From: Rhizobium sp. BK313
GTDB taxonomy: Bacteria; Pseudomonadota; Alphaproteobacteria; Rhizobiales; Rhizobiaceae
Assembly (NCBI RefSeq): GCF_014193655.1
Contig: NZ_JACHZQ010000010.1
Coordinates: 153,218-217,217, forward strand
Direction: 5' to 3'
DNA length: 64,000 bases
Part shown: one piece after another, positions 25,535-34,819 of the stretch
How the letters are laid out: each line of letters begins with the position of its first letter
Position numbering within the stretch: position 1 is the first letter of the stretch
The notes under the pieces: model-generated
Databases searched by the model: none
Seen by the model: only the letters and a program-made list of their open reading frames with translations
Told to the model about the DNA's origin: nothing
Translations under genes and position numbers: made by a program

Positions 25535-28500
25535 GTGGCTGTCCCCCACTTCTCCGTCAGCATCGTCTCGCGCGGCTCCGGCCGCAGCGCCGTCCTGTCT
25601 GCCGCCTACCGCCATTGCGCCAGAATGGAATATGCGCGCGAGGCCCGCACGATCGACTACACCGCCAAGCAAGGATTGGCGCATGAAGAGTTCGCTGTTC
25701 CGGACGACGCGCCGGCCTGGCTGAGGACGATGATCGCCGGTCGATCGGTCGCCGGCGCCTCGGAAGCCTTCTGGAACAGGGTCGAGACATCAGAGAAGCG
25801 CGCCGATGCCCAGCTTGCCAGGGATGTCACCATCGCGCTGCCGGCCGAGCTCTCGGCCGAGCAGAACATCGCGCTCATGCGCGACTTCGTCAGTCGATAC
25901 GTCACGGCAAAAGGCATGGTCGCCGATTGGGTCTATCACGACGCGCCGGGCAATCCGCATGTGCATCTGATGACGACGCTCAGACCGCTGACAGAAGACG
26001 GTTTCGGCGCCAAGAGGGTAGCGGTGCTGGCGAGCGGCGGCACGCCGCTGCGCAATGATGCCGGCAAGATCGTCTACGAGATCTGGGCCGGAGATGCAGA
26101 GGCGTTCAGCGCCTTCCGCGGTGGCTGGTTCGAATGCCAGAACCAGCATCTGACACGGGCCGGTCTGGATATCCGCATCGATGGCCGCTCCTTCGAGGCG
26201 CAGGGCATCGACCTTGCCCCGACCATCCATCTCGGCGTCGGCACCAAGGCAATCGAGCGAAAGGCGGTGGTGGGCGAGCAAAAGCTTTTGCTCGAACGCC
26301 TCGCGCTGCAGGAACAGCTGCGCGCCGACAATGCAAGGCGCATCGAGCGCCATCCCGACATCGTGCTCGACCTGATCAGCCGCGAGAAGAGCGTCTTTAC
26401 CGAGCGCGACGTCGCAAAGATCCTGCATCGCTATATTGATGATGCCGATCTCTTCCGATCGCTGATGGCGCGTATCCTGCAGAGCCCGCAGACGCTGCGT
26501 CTTGATCGCGACCGGATCGCATTCGGCACCGGCGCTCGCCTGCCGGCCAAGTATACGACACGCGATCTGATCCGGCTCGAAGCGGAGATGGCGAACCGGG
26601 CGATCCGGCTGTCGCAACAATCCTCGCATGCAATGGCAAAGACGGAGCTGGAGGCGACGTTCGCGCGTCATGCGCATCTATCGGAAGAGCAGAGAATGGC
26701 CATTGCCCATGTGGCCGACCGCTCGGCGATCGCCGCCGTCATCGGCCGTGCCGGCGCCGGCAAGACGACAACGATGAAGGCAGCCCGCGAGGCCTGGGAG
26801 GCGGCCGGTTACCGGGTCGTCGGCGGTGCGCTTGCCGGCAAGGCGGCCGAAGGTCTGGAGAAGGAAACAGGTATCGCCTCCCGCACACTGTCCTCCTGGG
26901 AGCTGCGCTGGAACGAGGGCAGGAACCAGCTCGACAGAAGAACGGTCTTCGTCCTCGACGAGGCCGGCATGGTCTCGTCGCGACAAATGGCGCTCTTCGT
27001 CGAAGCCGCAACCAAGACCGGTGCCAAGCTGGTGCTGATCGGCGATCCGGAACAGCTGCAGCCGATCGAGGCGGGCGCCGCCTTCCGCTCGATTGCCGAG
27101 CGCATCGGTTATGCCGAACTGGAGACCATCTATCGTCAGCGACAGTCCTGGATGCGCGAGGCCTCGCTCGATCTGGCACGCGGCCATGTCGGCAAGGCGG
27201 TCGAGGCCTATGACGCCAACCGCAGGCTGACCGGGCCGGCGCTGAAGGCAGATGCCGTTGCCCGGCTGATTGCCGACTGGGATCGGGATTACGATCCGGC
27301 AAAGACCACCCTGATCCTCGCGCATCTGCGTCGCGACGTGCGTCTGCTGAACGAATTGGCCCGCGCCAGGCTGGTCGAGCGCGGCCTGATCGCGGCCGGC
27401 TTTGCCTTCAGGACGCAAGAGGGGGATCGCGCATTCGCCGCAGGCGACCAGATCGTCTTTTTGAAGAACGAGGCGTCGCTCGGCGTCAAGAACGGCATGC
27501 TGGCGAAGGTGGTCGATGCCGCCCCCGGGCGCATCGTTGCCGAGATCGGCACGGGTGAGGATCGCCGACGGGTGACGGTGGAACAACAGGTCTACGGCCA
27601 TCTTGACCATGGCTATGCAACGACGATCCACAAGTCCCAGGGCGCCACCGTCGACCAGGTCAAGGTGCTGGCCTCGTTGTCGCTCGACCGGCATCTGACC
27701 TATGTTGCAATGACCCGCCATCGCGAGGATCTGCACCTTTATTACGCCACCCGTTCCTTCGCCAGGGCCGGCGGTCTCATTCAGATGTTGTCGCGCACGA
27801 ATGCCAAGGAGACGACGCTCGACTATGAGCGCGCGGGCTTCTACCGCGCGGCTCTGCGCTTTGCCGAGGCCCGTGGTCTTCACCTGCTTCAGGTGGCGCG
27901 CACCATGCTCGGCGACCGGCTCAACTGGACGCTGCGCCAGAGCCAGACCATCGCCGATCTCGGGCTTCGGCTTGCCGCGGTCGGCTCGAAGCTCGGTCTT
28001 GCGCTTTCCCCGCAACACACAAGCGCCGAGAGGCCAGAGGAGGCAAAGCCGATGGTATCGGGTATCACCACGTTTCCGACATCAATCGCGCAGGTGGTCG
28101 AGGAGAGGCTCGCGGCCGATCCGGGTCTTGCCCGGCAGTGGCAGGAGGTGTCGACGCGCTTTCATCGCATCTACGCGCAACCGGAGACGGCCTTCAGGGC
28201 CGTCAATGTTGATGCCATGGTCAAAGACAAACACGTCACCGCCACAACCCTGTTCACGATCGCAAACGAGCCCGAGCGCTTCGGTGCCCTCAAGGGAAGG
28301 ACCGGTCTCTTCGCCGCTGAAGCCGACAGACAGACCCGTGAGACCGCCCGCCTCAATGTCCCCGCGCTCGCCCGCAATCTCGAGCGGTTCCTTGAAGCTC
28401 GCGTCGAGGCGGAGCGCAGATACGAGGCGGAAGAACGAGCCCTGCGGTTGCGGCGATCGATCGACATTCCGGCGCTGTCGCCGGCTGCCAAACACACGCT

Positions 28501-28843
28501 CAGCCAAGTTGGCGATGCGCTCGAGCGCAACGATCTGCCCGCCGCTCTTTCCCATGTGCCTGCCGACAAGGACGTGAAGGCGGAACTCGATCGTTTTGCC
28601 AAAGCCGTTACCGCGCGCTTCGGCGAACGCACCTTCCTTGGCATTGCCGCCAAGGATCCTGGTGGAGCGATGTTCAACAGCTTGGCATGGGGACTGACGG
28701 GCCGCCAAGTCGCGGACCTTCACACATCCTGGGGTCTGATGCGAGCGTCTCAGAGACTTGCCGCCCATGAGCGCACCGTCGAGGCGCTGCAAAAGACTGA
28801 AGCATTGCGGCCGGCGAAAACGCAAGGGATATCGATCCGATGA
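25535..28843 (+). CDS. traA: TraA, conjugative relaxase-helicase
   Basis: The 1,102-residue protein begins (GTG) VAVPHFSVSIVSRGSGRSAVLSAAYRHCARMEY, the MobA/MobL-type relaxase opening with Tyr25 region, and carries the metal-binding NPHVHLMTTLRPL. The middle is a RecD-like helicase: Walker A GRAGAGKTTTM, Walker B FVLDEAGMV, LVLIGDPEQLQPIEAG and the C-terminal motif HKSQGATVDQV ... YVAMTRHREDL. The last 250 residues are helical. It nicks oriT and unwinds the plasmid during transfer. The GTG at 25535 matches the family start and has AGGAG upstream; the frame extends to 25364 through oriT, which excludes the earlier starts. It overlaps traF by four bases. Confidence 0.96.
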   Translation: MAVPHFSVSIVSRGSGRSAVLSAAYRHCARMEYAREARTIDYTAKQGLAHEEFAVPDDAPAWLRTMIAGRSVAGASEAFWNRVETSEKRADAQLARDVTIALPAELSAEQNIALMRDFVSRYVTAKGMVADWVYHDAPGNPHVHLMTTLRPLTEDGFGAKRVAVLASGGTPLRNDAGKIVYEIWAGDAEAFSAFRGGWFECQNQHLTRAGLDIRIDGRSFEAQGIDLAPTIHLGVGTKAIERKAVVGEQKLLLERLALQEQLRADNARRIERHPDIVLDLISREKSVFTERDVAKILHRYIDDADLFRSLMARILQSPQTLRLDRDRIAFGTGARLPAKYTTRDLIRLEAEMANRAIRLSQQSSHAMAKTELEATFARHAHLSEEQRMAIAHVADRSAIAAVIGRAGAGKTTTMKAAREAWEAAGYRVVGGALAGKAAEGLEKETGIASRTLSSWELRWNEGRNQLDRRTVFVLDEAGMVSSRQMALFVEAATKTGAKLVLIGDPEQLQPIEAGAAFRSIAERIGYAELETIYRQRQSWMREASLDLARGHVGKAVEAYDANRRLTGPALKADAVARLIADWDRDYDPAKTTLILAHLRRDVRLLNELARARLVERGLIAAGFAFRTQEGDRAFAAGDQIVFLKNEASLGVKNGMLAKVVDAAPGRIVAEIGTGEDRRRVTVEQQVYGHLDHGYATTIHKSQGATVDQVKVLASLSLDRHLTYVAMTRHREDLHLYYATRSFARAGGLIQMLSRTNAKETTLDYERAGFYRAALRFAEARGLHLLQVARTMLGDRLNWTLRQSQTIADLGLRLAAVGSKLGLALSPQHTSAERPEEAKPMVSGITTFPTSIAQVVEERLAADPGLARQWQEVSTRFHRIYAQPETAFRAVNVDAMVKDKHVTATTLFTIANEPERFGALKGRTGLFAAEADRQTRETARLNVPALARNLERFLEARVEAERRYEAEERALRLRRSIDIPALSPAAKHTLSQVGDALERNDLPAALSHVPADKDVKAELDRFAKAVTARFGERTFLGIAAKDPGGAMFNSLAWGLTGRQVADLHTSWGLMRASQRLAAHERTVEALQKTEALRPAKTQGISIR

Positions 28844-29406
28844 AACAGGATGCCGGTCTCCGTCAAACTATCCGCTCTCGCCTCCGCCTCGGGCCCATCA
28901 GCGCGATCCCCGTCGCCCTCGGCGTGATGACACTTGCCGCAATCTGCGGGTTCGCGCAGTTGCGGATCAATCTGACACCGAGCGAGCCATTGGGCCTCTG
29001 GCGCATCGTCGCTCTGAGCCGCCCGGTCGCCGTCGGGGACCAGGTTTTCGTGTGCCCGCCCCGGACCGCAACCATCGCAGAAGGCCTCAGTCGCGGCTAT
29101 CTCCGGCCCGGCCTGTGTCCGGGTGGCTATACCGCGCTGATCAAGACCGTCGTCGCGATTGCCGGCGACAGGATCGAGGTCGGCTTTAACGTCAGGGTGA
29201 ACGGACGCGAGGTCGCTGGTTCCATCTTGCGGTCGATTGATGGAAAAGGGCGCCCTCTCCTCCCGTCGCCGAGCGGCACCGTTCCGGCGGAAGAGGTTTT
29301 TCTCCATTCACCCTACGCCGCGTCCTGGGACTCGCGCTACTTCGGGCCGGTTCCCGCCTCCGGCATTCTCGGGCTGGCTGAGGAGGTATGGACCTATGCG
29401 CCATAA
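28840..29406 (+). CDS. traF: TraF, pilin-maturation peptidase
   Basis: The 188-residue S26-type peptidase has an N-terminal membrane segment (IPVALGVMTLAAICGFA), the catalytic serine in NLTPSEPLGLWRI and the lysine in ALIKTVVAIAGDRIEV, followed by VNGREV and the final Y.GPVPASGILG box. In this plasmid family TraF cleaves and cyclises the TrbC pilin. It is translationally coupled to traA (ATGA) and overlaps traB by 11 bp. Confidence 0.95.
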   Translation: MKQDAGLRQTIRSRLRLGPISAIPVALGVMTLAAICGFAQLRINLTPSEPLGLWRIVALSRPVAVGDQVFVCPPRTATIAEGLSRGYLRPGLCPGGYTALIKTVVAIAGDRIEVGFNVRVNGREVAGSILRSIDGKGRPLLPSPSGTVPAEEVFLHSPYAASWDSRYFGPVPASGILGLAEEVWTYAP

Positions 29407-30562
29407 TTTGATCTTGCCAGTCCTGCTGATATTCGTTGCTGGCGCGGTGGGGTCAATCGCCTGGAGCGGCAATATCCTCGCCCTTCCACTATCGCTTGCC
29501 TTCCCTGCAGCGTGGGCGATGTCGCCGAACCGCACAACTGTCTTGGTGGTGTCCGCAGCCTATTTTCTCGCAGCGTCACGCGGGCTGCCACAGGGCGTGG
29601 CGGCATTTTATGGAATCGATCTCTGGCCCGGGTTGCTTTTGTGGCTGGTCGCATCCGTTGCCTTCGTCTTTGTCCACACTGCATTGTGGACGCAGCGAGA
29701 GGGATGGGAACAACCGTTTCGCTATCTGACCGCTGCTACGTTGATGGCGATCCCACCCTTTGGAATATTGGGATGGGCCCATCCTCTAACCGCCGCAGGC
29801 GTCCTATTTCCAACACTTGGCTGGACTGGACTTGCTGCAACCGCAGCCGGCCTGGCGATCATGACGACCCGCCACCGGCCGGCTGCTGCCTTGGCCTTTG
29901 GAGGCTTTTGGCTCTGGTCCGCCGCAAACTGGACGGATCCGACTCTACCAACGGGCTGGTATGGTGTCGATCTTCACGATGGGGCGGACCTCGGTCGGGA
30001 CAACAGTCTCGAGCGTTATCGTGACTTTTCCGCAACGTTGCCAGAGGAGAGCCGGCCCGCGCACGAAATTGTTCTCCTTCCGGAAAGTTCTTTCGGTTTC
30101 TGGACGCCAACATTGGAGCGCCTTTGGCAGCGGCAACTCAGAGAGGCGGATCTGACGATTGTGGCAGGCGCATCGCTCGTCGATGACGCCGGTTACGACA
30201 ATGTCCTTGTCAGTATAACCCGAGATAGCAGCCGGATCCTTTATCGGGAGCGCATGCCCGTTCCCGGGTCGATGTGGCAGCCTTGGCGCGCTTGGACCGG
30301 AAATAGCGGCGGAGCGCATGCGTATTTCTTTGCCAATCCCATCGTCGCTGTCGGCGATTCCAGTGCTGCGCCTCTCATCTGTTATGAACAATTGTTGGTC
30401 TGGCCGGTCCTGCAATCAATGCTTTACGATCCCGACGTCATCCTGGCCGTTGGAAATGGATGGTGGGCGAGCGAAACGTCGATTGTCCAGATTCAGAAGG
30501 CGAGTACGCAAGCCTGGGCACGCCTCTTCAACAAGCCGCTTGTGATGGCCTTCAATAGCTGA
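29396..30562 (+). CDS. traB: TraB, conjugal transfer membrane protein with nitrilase-like domain
   Basis: The 388-residue protein has about six N-terminal hydrophobic segments and a C-terminal carbon-nitrogen hydrolase-like domain (VLLPESSFGFW; SAAPLICYEQLLVWPVL), like apolipoprotein N-acyltransferase. The Glu and Cys positions of the triad are present, but the Lys position reads Glu/Arg (LYRERMPVPGSMW). TraB raises transfer efficiency in Ti-type systems. The start at 29396 has AGGAGG nine bases upstream and lies within the traF end. Confidence 0.93.
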   Translation: MRHNLILPVLLIFVAGAVGSIAWSGNILALPLSLAFPAAWAMSPNRTTVLVVSAAYFLAASRGLPQGVAAFYGIDLWPGLLLWLVASVAFVFVHTALWTQREGWEQPFRYLTAATLMAIPPFGILGWAHPLTAAGVLFPTLGWTGLAATAAGLAIMTTRHRPAAALAFGGFWLWSAANWTDPTLPTGWYGVDLHDGADLGRDNSLERYRDFSATLPEESRPAHEIVLLPESSFGFWTPTLERLWQRQLREADLTIVAGASLVDDAGYDNVLVSITRDSSRILYRERMPVPGSMWQPWRAWTGNSGGAHAYFFANPIVAVGDSSAAPLICYEQLLVWPVLQSMLYDPDVILAVGNGWWASETSIVQIQKASTQAWARLFNKPLVMAFNS

Positions 30563-30579
30563 ACTGGGGAAAGACCATC

Positions 30580-31185
30580 ATGGATGCTGCCCTTCTCGCA
30601 AAATGTGCCGATCCGTCGCTCAGCAAAGCGATCGTCGAGCAGTTCGTTGCCGCTGTCGGCTCTGTTGACCCTCTCGCTGTAACGGTGACCGTGGACGGTC
30701 GGCTGGTCCTTGTTCCCAAACCGAAGTCGCCAGACGAGGCGCTGGCGATCGTGAGGGAATATCTGGGCAGCGGCGCCGTTCGCGTCGGCATCACGCAATT
30801 TCCGGCAGGCGTTGGACTTAAGGACGCCTCGCAATTGCAGCCAGGATTGGTTGACGCCTGTGAAAACCTGCGGATGGGTACTGCGATGTTTGGCAGGGTC
30901 TTACGCATCGTCTCGAACTGGTATGGTCGTCCCCGGAACAACGATGCTTTGCCGCAAATTCTTGACGACGCATTTGATGCATGGAGAACGGGCTATTTCG
31001 AAGGCAAAAGCGTGTTTCGGGCGCAGGACCCAGAAGGATCCGTTTTTCAGCCCTCAGATGCAACGGCAAAAAGCGCCGACGCCTCCAAAGATGAGCAGCC
31101 GTCTCCCGAGCCGTGGACGTCGAAGTCTGTATTGGACAACGCCGGCATTCGGATCGACCTGTCGCGGATCGACGGCGAAAAATGA
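30580..31185 (+). CDS. traH: TraH, conjugal transfer protein
   Basis: The 201-residue protein starts MDAALLAKCADPSLSKAIVEQFVAAVGSVDPLAVTV and contains PKSPDEALAIVREYLGSGAVRVGITQFPAGVG, typical of rhizobial/Ti TraH. This segment looks like a degenerate lytic-transglycosylase-like fold, which would suit local wall remodelling, but the family's function is not established. The last 40 residues are a Ser/Asp-rich tail. It ends the traAFBH operon, 17 bp after traB, with GGGGAAAG before the start. Confidence 0.93.
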   Translation: MDAALLAKCADPSLSKAIVEQFVAAVGSVDPLAVTVTVDGRLVLVPKPKSPDEALAIVREYLGSGAVRVGITQFPAGVGLKDASQLQPGLVDACENLRMGTAMFGRVLRIVSNWYGRPRNNDALPQILDDAFDAWRTGYFEGKSVFRAQDPEGSVFQPSDATAKSADASKDEQPSPEPWTSKSVLDNAGIRIDLSRIDGEK

Positions 31186-31492
31186 GCTGCCACAAACCGG
31201 GGCGAACTTGCACTTTCCTCTACTTGACCTTCGTCGACAATTTCATCGGCGCAACAATATTCGAAGATCGCAGGCCCAAGCGCCGACTCAGGATATGGCA
31301 GTCGTGCTCTGGCAAGTTACAAGCGCGCCTTCCTCCCGCTCGATACAATTCCCAGCACCGAGCCAGGCGAGCTGCTTGGACAAGGCCTGGAGTTGTCAGA
31401 CAGGCTGTTGATAGGATGAAAGGCCGTTCATGACGAGAATTTCCAACGGCTGGTCGCATCGGCCAGGGCCACTAAAGAGACCAGCAGGCTTC
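31186..31492. other. Intergenic region after traH
   Basis: About 300 bp between the convergent traH and XRE genes. No gene, clear terminator hairpin or repeat was recognised. Confidence 0.5.
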
Positions 31493-31717
31493 CTAACGGT
31501 CTGAAGGCTCTTCGGGGGCAACCAGATCCATGTGACTGACACCCAGAGCCTGAGCGAGCTCGAACAGGGTAATGACCGTTGGATTGCGACGCCCTTGTTC
31601 AAGTCCACTTAAATACTGCTGGCTGTAACCGGAACGCTCTTCCACCTCCTCCTGCGTCAGGCCTTTCTCCCGACGTAGGCGGGCAAAATTGCGGCCGACC
31701 AGTTTGCGCATGTCCAT
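31493..31717 (-). CDS. Small XRE-family HTH regulator next to traM
   Basis: The 74-residue product is a single HTH domain: LVGRNFARLRREKGLTQEEVEERSGYSQQYLSGLEQGRRNPTVITLFELAQALGVSHMDLV. It is divergent from traM and separated from it by a 33-bp palindromic site that carries the same ACTATAGT core as the site before the XRE gene at 21564. It may repress itself and traM and so tie conjugation control to another signal. It is transcribed convergently with traH. Confidence 0.9.
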   Translation of the reverse strand: MDMRKLVGRNFARLRREKGLTQEEVEERSGYSQQYLSGLEQGRRNPTVITLFELAQALGVSHMDLVAPEEPSDR

Positions 31718-31736
31718 GCCGCGAAAGATCGGCGCT

Positions 31737-31769
31737 TACATACTATAAGTTTATCAACTATAGTATGTA
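31737..31769. promoter_or_regulatory. Palindromic operator between XRE regulator and traM
   Basis: TACATACTATA (31737-31747) and TATAGTATGTA (31759-31769) are perfect 11-bp inverted arms with an 11-bp spacer, and ACTATAGT lies at 31757-31764. The site is 20 bp upstream of the XRE start and 26 bp upstream of the traM start, well placed to control both. Confidence 0.75.
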
Positions 31770-31794
31770 TTTGAATCTATACTCGTTTGGAAAT

Positions 31795-32160
31795 ATGACT
31801 GAACGCAGTGGATCCAGTTTTGAAGGAATGCAGGGGGATCTTTTGCAGCTCAGCGTCGACCAGCAAATTTCGCAGACCAAACTTATTTTGCGACCGCTCA
31901 TCGGATTGATGAGCGGTCAATCGCGAGACGAAATCGAGTGGTATTGCCTCAAGGAAATGGAAAAGCACCGGCGCCTCCGTGATGAGGCCGTGACGCTCGA
32001 GGCGGCGGTGGCCGACGCGGCCAATGCCGAGGAGGCCAGCCAATGCATGAAAGCGTTCATACCGGCTATGATCGCCGTCCACGCTCAACACACCGTCGTG
32101 TCGACGCTGCTTGACATTCTCGGCTATATTCCCGACGCCTGTGCGGCAAAAGCGCATTGA
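31795..32160 (+). CDS. traM: TraM, TraR antiactivator
   Basis: The 121-residue helical protein matches TraM in its core: LRPLIGLMSGQSRDEIEWYCLKEMEKHRRLRDEA and AMIAVHAQHTVVSTLLDILGYIP. TraM binds TraR and blocks DNA binding, setting a threshold for quorum activation. The N-terminus is about 20 residues longer than typical; a later ATG (MQGDLLQ) with GAAGGA upstream could be the true start. It converges on traR with only four bases between the stop codons. Confidence 0.9.
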   Translation: MTERSGSSFEGMQGDLLQLSVDQQISQTKLILRPLIGLMSGQSRDEIEWYCLKEMEKHRRLRDEAVTLEAAVADAANAEEASQCMKAFIPAMIAVHAQHTVVSTLLDILGYIPDACAAKAH

Positions 32161-32164
32161 ATCG

Positions 32165-32866
32165 TCAAATCAGGCCGAGCTTGGTCGCCATGGCTGTTGC
32201 TTGCGGCAGCGTTGTTGCGCCGAGGGCGGCTTTCGCATTTCGAAGGAAAAAGGCGACGTTCGCGTAGGAGGTATTTTCTATGATAGCGATTGCCCTCATC
32301 GACTTTCCTTCCGCCGACCATCGCAGACATGTCAGCTCGTCCGCTTTCAAGCGAATTGGGCTCTGTCGAGTGGGATGAACGCCGATCAACTCAAGCCGCG
32401 AATGGACCTGGCCGACGGCAGAGGCGGCCAAGACAGGATTAAGCGCCCGTGCTCGTGGGACGTCCAGTTCATTCGACGCAAAAGTCAACATCGCTATCCG
32501 GCCGAACCCGGTTTTGATGGGCACGGTAATTCCGCAGCGAATGCCGAATTCTGCAGCTTCATCGCAAAAGGCTCGGCGCTCTTTGTTCGTCCGGTTCGAA
32601 TAGGCGTGGGACCAGGCAAAAGCCTCCATCTGACTTCGCGCACTGCTGATCACGGGATCGATCGTCGCATATGATTTTAGAAAGTATCTTTCTTGCCATT
32701 CTGGCGGATAGCTGGAGATTGCCGTCTGTGTTTCTGCTTGTAAACTCAGGTAGGCGAATGCGGTGAAGCCTTTTTCGAGTGCAAGTCTTTGAAGTGTCGA
32801 CTTGATAGCGACCTCGTCGCTGGCAAGGGAAACCTGCTCCGTTAAATGCTCAAACCACTGGTTCAC
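32165..32866 (-). CDS. traR: TraR, LuxR-family quorum-sensing activator
   Basis: The 233-residue protein has the TraR ligand pocket residues in order: YPPEWQERYFLKSYATIDPVI (Trp, Tyr and Asp) and FAWSHAY (Trp), followed by GIRCGITVPIKTGFG. The C-terminal LuxR HTH is IRLKADELTCLRWSAEGKSMRAIAIIENTSYANVAFFLRNAK. It activates tra/trb genes when bound to 3-oxo-C8-type acyl-homoserine lactone. The GTG at 32866 with AAGGAGG gives the usual family length; the frame reaches 32983. No canonical tra box was recognised in the window. Confidence 0.95.
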   Translation of the reverse strand: MNQWFEHLTEQVSLASDEVAIKSTLQRLALEKGFTAFAYLSLQAETQTAISSYPPEWQERYFLKSYATIDPVISSARSQMEAFAWSHAYSNRTNKERRAFCDEAAEFGIRCGITVPIKTGFGRIAMLTFASNELDVPRARALNPVLAASAVGQVHSRLELIGVHPTRQSPIRLKADELTCLRWSAEGKSMRAIAIIENTSYANVAFFLRNAKAALGATTLPQATAMATKLGLI

Positions 32867-33063
32867 TTCACGGCCTCCTTGACGCGAGGTTATGAATGCA
32901 TTTGTCCAGGCCGATGAAAATCGCTCATTGTCGCGACGTCGTCGCATGTCAAATGGGCAATAGTAATGACGCAATATGATCAACCAAAGGGATTATAAGC
33001 GACAGAAACTACTCCGGTTTGATTGCATTTTTGTATCAGGATTCGGCCTTCGTCGGCTAGGTG

Positions 33064-34365
33064 CTAGCCATTTCGATACTCCGAAGGGAAGACGATGTCC
33101 TGATCCACCAGGACATTGAACAGGAAGCCAGGTCTGACCCGGATGGTCGGCTGCACATTCAGGTTTTTTGAAATCGTTTGCTCGGCAACCCGGCCAAATA
33201 CGTCAGCGAAATTCCGTCGAGCGGCATCCGACGCCGTATCCTGGGTGGCAAGCGTCGAACTTTCGGGAATGGACATATCGATGCCGGTACCGATGATCGC
33301 GACCAAAGCCGCCGAGCCGAAGGTCCGCAGCAGATGCCGATCGACCCTGTCTGCCAGGCCGCCGTAGCCGTCCGCGTCGGTACCAGACATCGCTCCAAGC
33401 TGCAGGGTCGCACCATTGGGAAATATCAGATCGGTCCAGACCACAAGAACGCGTTCTTGGCCAAACGATACCTTGGAATCGTAGCGGCCAAGGAGCCTCG
33501 CTCCCTGCGGAACCAAGAGGTGGTGCCCCGTTGCACTGTCATAGACGTCCTGGCTGACCTGCGCGGTGATCCTGCCCGGCAGATCCGAGTCGATACCGGT
33601 GATCAAAGTGGCGGGAAGGACGGAACCGCGCTTTAGCTCGTAAGGCGAGCGTTGCGCAACGACCTGATCGGGAAGATAGCCGGGAGCTCTACTATTCCCA
33701 TTTAGGAAATTTTCCTTCGATGATTGCCCATTGAGATCTGCGCCTTGCCCGATCACGCCTGACTTTAAGGCCGCGTCGTAGAGGTCGGAGGCCGCATTGT
33801 CAGTCGACATCGAATGCTTCTGATCGATGCCACGCGAGACGGCCTCCTCCTGCCCCAAACTGGAAGTATCGATCTTGAGCGGGGAATCCAGCGCGACCGC
33901 TTGCGCTTGCAGGCGCGCCATTCGTTGTCTTTGCGTTTCGCGAAGATATTGCTCTTCTTCTTCGCGCTTCAGCCTCGCCCTCCACGCGTCATCGGGTTCG
34001 ACCTTCTGGTTATGCTGCTCGGACGTCAGAAGGCTGGGCTCCGGGGCGGGCGGCGATTTTTCGATGTTGCTCTTTGCAGTTGGCGCCGGCTGAAACTCTT
34101 CGCGCCGCTCGGGTTCTCCGATGATTGCGTCGGATATGCCGCGCTTCAGCTGATCACCGAAGTTCGACGCGGGCACGCTGAGGGCGCTATCGAGCCTTTC
34201 GTCATCGATGAAGAAAAGCCCACGCCATGACAGGCCGGTGATGACAACGGCAAGAAAAAGCACGAGGATGGCAATTGCGATTACGACGGGGAGGCGATTG
34301 AGGCGGCGTATGTTATTTTCGTCCGCTTTGGGAGTAGCCGGACCAAGTTGAAGGGACTGGGCCAT
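33064..34365 (-). CDS. trbI: TrbI, VirB10-like channel protein
   Basis: The 433-residue protein has one N-terminal membrane segment (LPVVIAIAILVLFLAVVITGL), a proline/glutamate-rich periplasmic linker and the VirB10 C-terminal domain: VLPATLITGIDSDLPGRITAQVSQDVYDSATG, LLVPQGARLLGRYDSKVSFGQERVLVVW and RPGFLFNVLVDQDIVF. It spans the periplasm between inner and outer membrane parts. The ATG at 34365 has GAGGTGG just upstream. It is the last gene of the trb operon and lies 197 bp before traR on the same strand. Confidence 0.95.
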   Translation of the reverse strand: MAQSLQLGPATPKADENNIRRLNRLPVVIAIAILVLFLAVVITGLSWRGLFFIDDERLDSALSVPASNFGDQLKRGISDAIIGEPERREEFQPAPTAKSNIEKSPPAPEPSLLTSEQHNQKVEPDDAWRARLKREEEEQYLRETQRQRMARLQAQAVALDSPLKIDTSSLGQEEAVSRGIDQKHSMSTDNAASDLYDAALKSGVIGQGADLNGQSSKENFLNGNSRAPGYLPDQVVAQRSPYELKRGSVLPATLITGIDSDLPGRITAQVSQDVYDSATGHHLLVPQGARLLGRYDSKVSFGQERVLVVWTDLIFPNGATLQLGAMSGTDADGYGGLADRVDRHLLRTFGSAALVAIIGTGIDMSIPESSTLATQDTASDAARRNFADVFGRVAEQTISKNLNVQPTIRVRPGFLFNVLVDQDIVFPSEYRNG

Positions 34366-34375
34366 TACTTCCACC

Positions 34376-34816
34376 TCACTTGCGTTGGGTGATCGACAGA
34401 GGGCTCGTTGGAATGGCGCCCTCGCTCGTCGATGTGTAAATGCGTCCCAGAGCGAGAGAAGGTGTTGTCAGACGCGCCAATATCTGGCCGTCATAATCGT
34501 CGATGGCATAGGCGAGCTCGATCGGCTTTTCGCTTTTTGCTGCGACACCGGTATCGTCGATGACAGTATAGCCCCAACCTTTCAACGCAGCCTCGAGCGC
34601 GAGCGCAAAGTCGGAAGCGGGCTTGTTCATCACAATCGTCGTCCTCGCTGCCCCTCCGAGCTGCTCGATAAGCCGGCTTGCCATGTCGCCGGCAATTGCG
34701 CTTGCCGTCGTCGACGTGATGGTCGTCTGCGAGGAGGCGGGAAAGGCATCGTCATCGATCGTCTGACACCCTGAGAGAAACGCTACTGCAAGAAATGCGG
34801 GAACAAGCTTCCACAT
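34376..34816 (-). CDS. trbH: TrbH, conjugal transfer lipoprotein
   Basis: The 146-residue precursor starts MWKLVPAFLAVAFLSGCQTID with a lipobox LSGC, so it is a lipoprotein that probably sits with TrbG/TrbI in the outer-membrane core. The mature part contains ASAIAGDMASRLIEQLGGAARTTIVMNKP and FALALEAALKGWGYTV, typical of TrbH. It starts three bases after the trbG stop, which suggests coupling. Confidence 0.92.
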   Translation of the reverse strand: MWKLVPAFLAVAFLSGCQTIDDDAFPASSQTTITSTTASAIAGDMASRLIEQLGGAARTTIVMNKPASDFALALEAALKGWGYTVIDDTGVAAKSEKPIELAYAIDDYDGQILARLTTPSLALGRIYTSTSEGAIPTSPLSITQRK

Positions 34817-34819
34817 CGT

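Noticed and set aside
26678..28018. 446-codon minus-strand frame inside traA
   Set aside because: Shadow of the helicase part of TraA.
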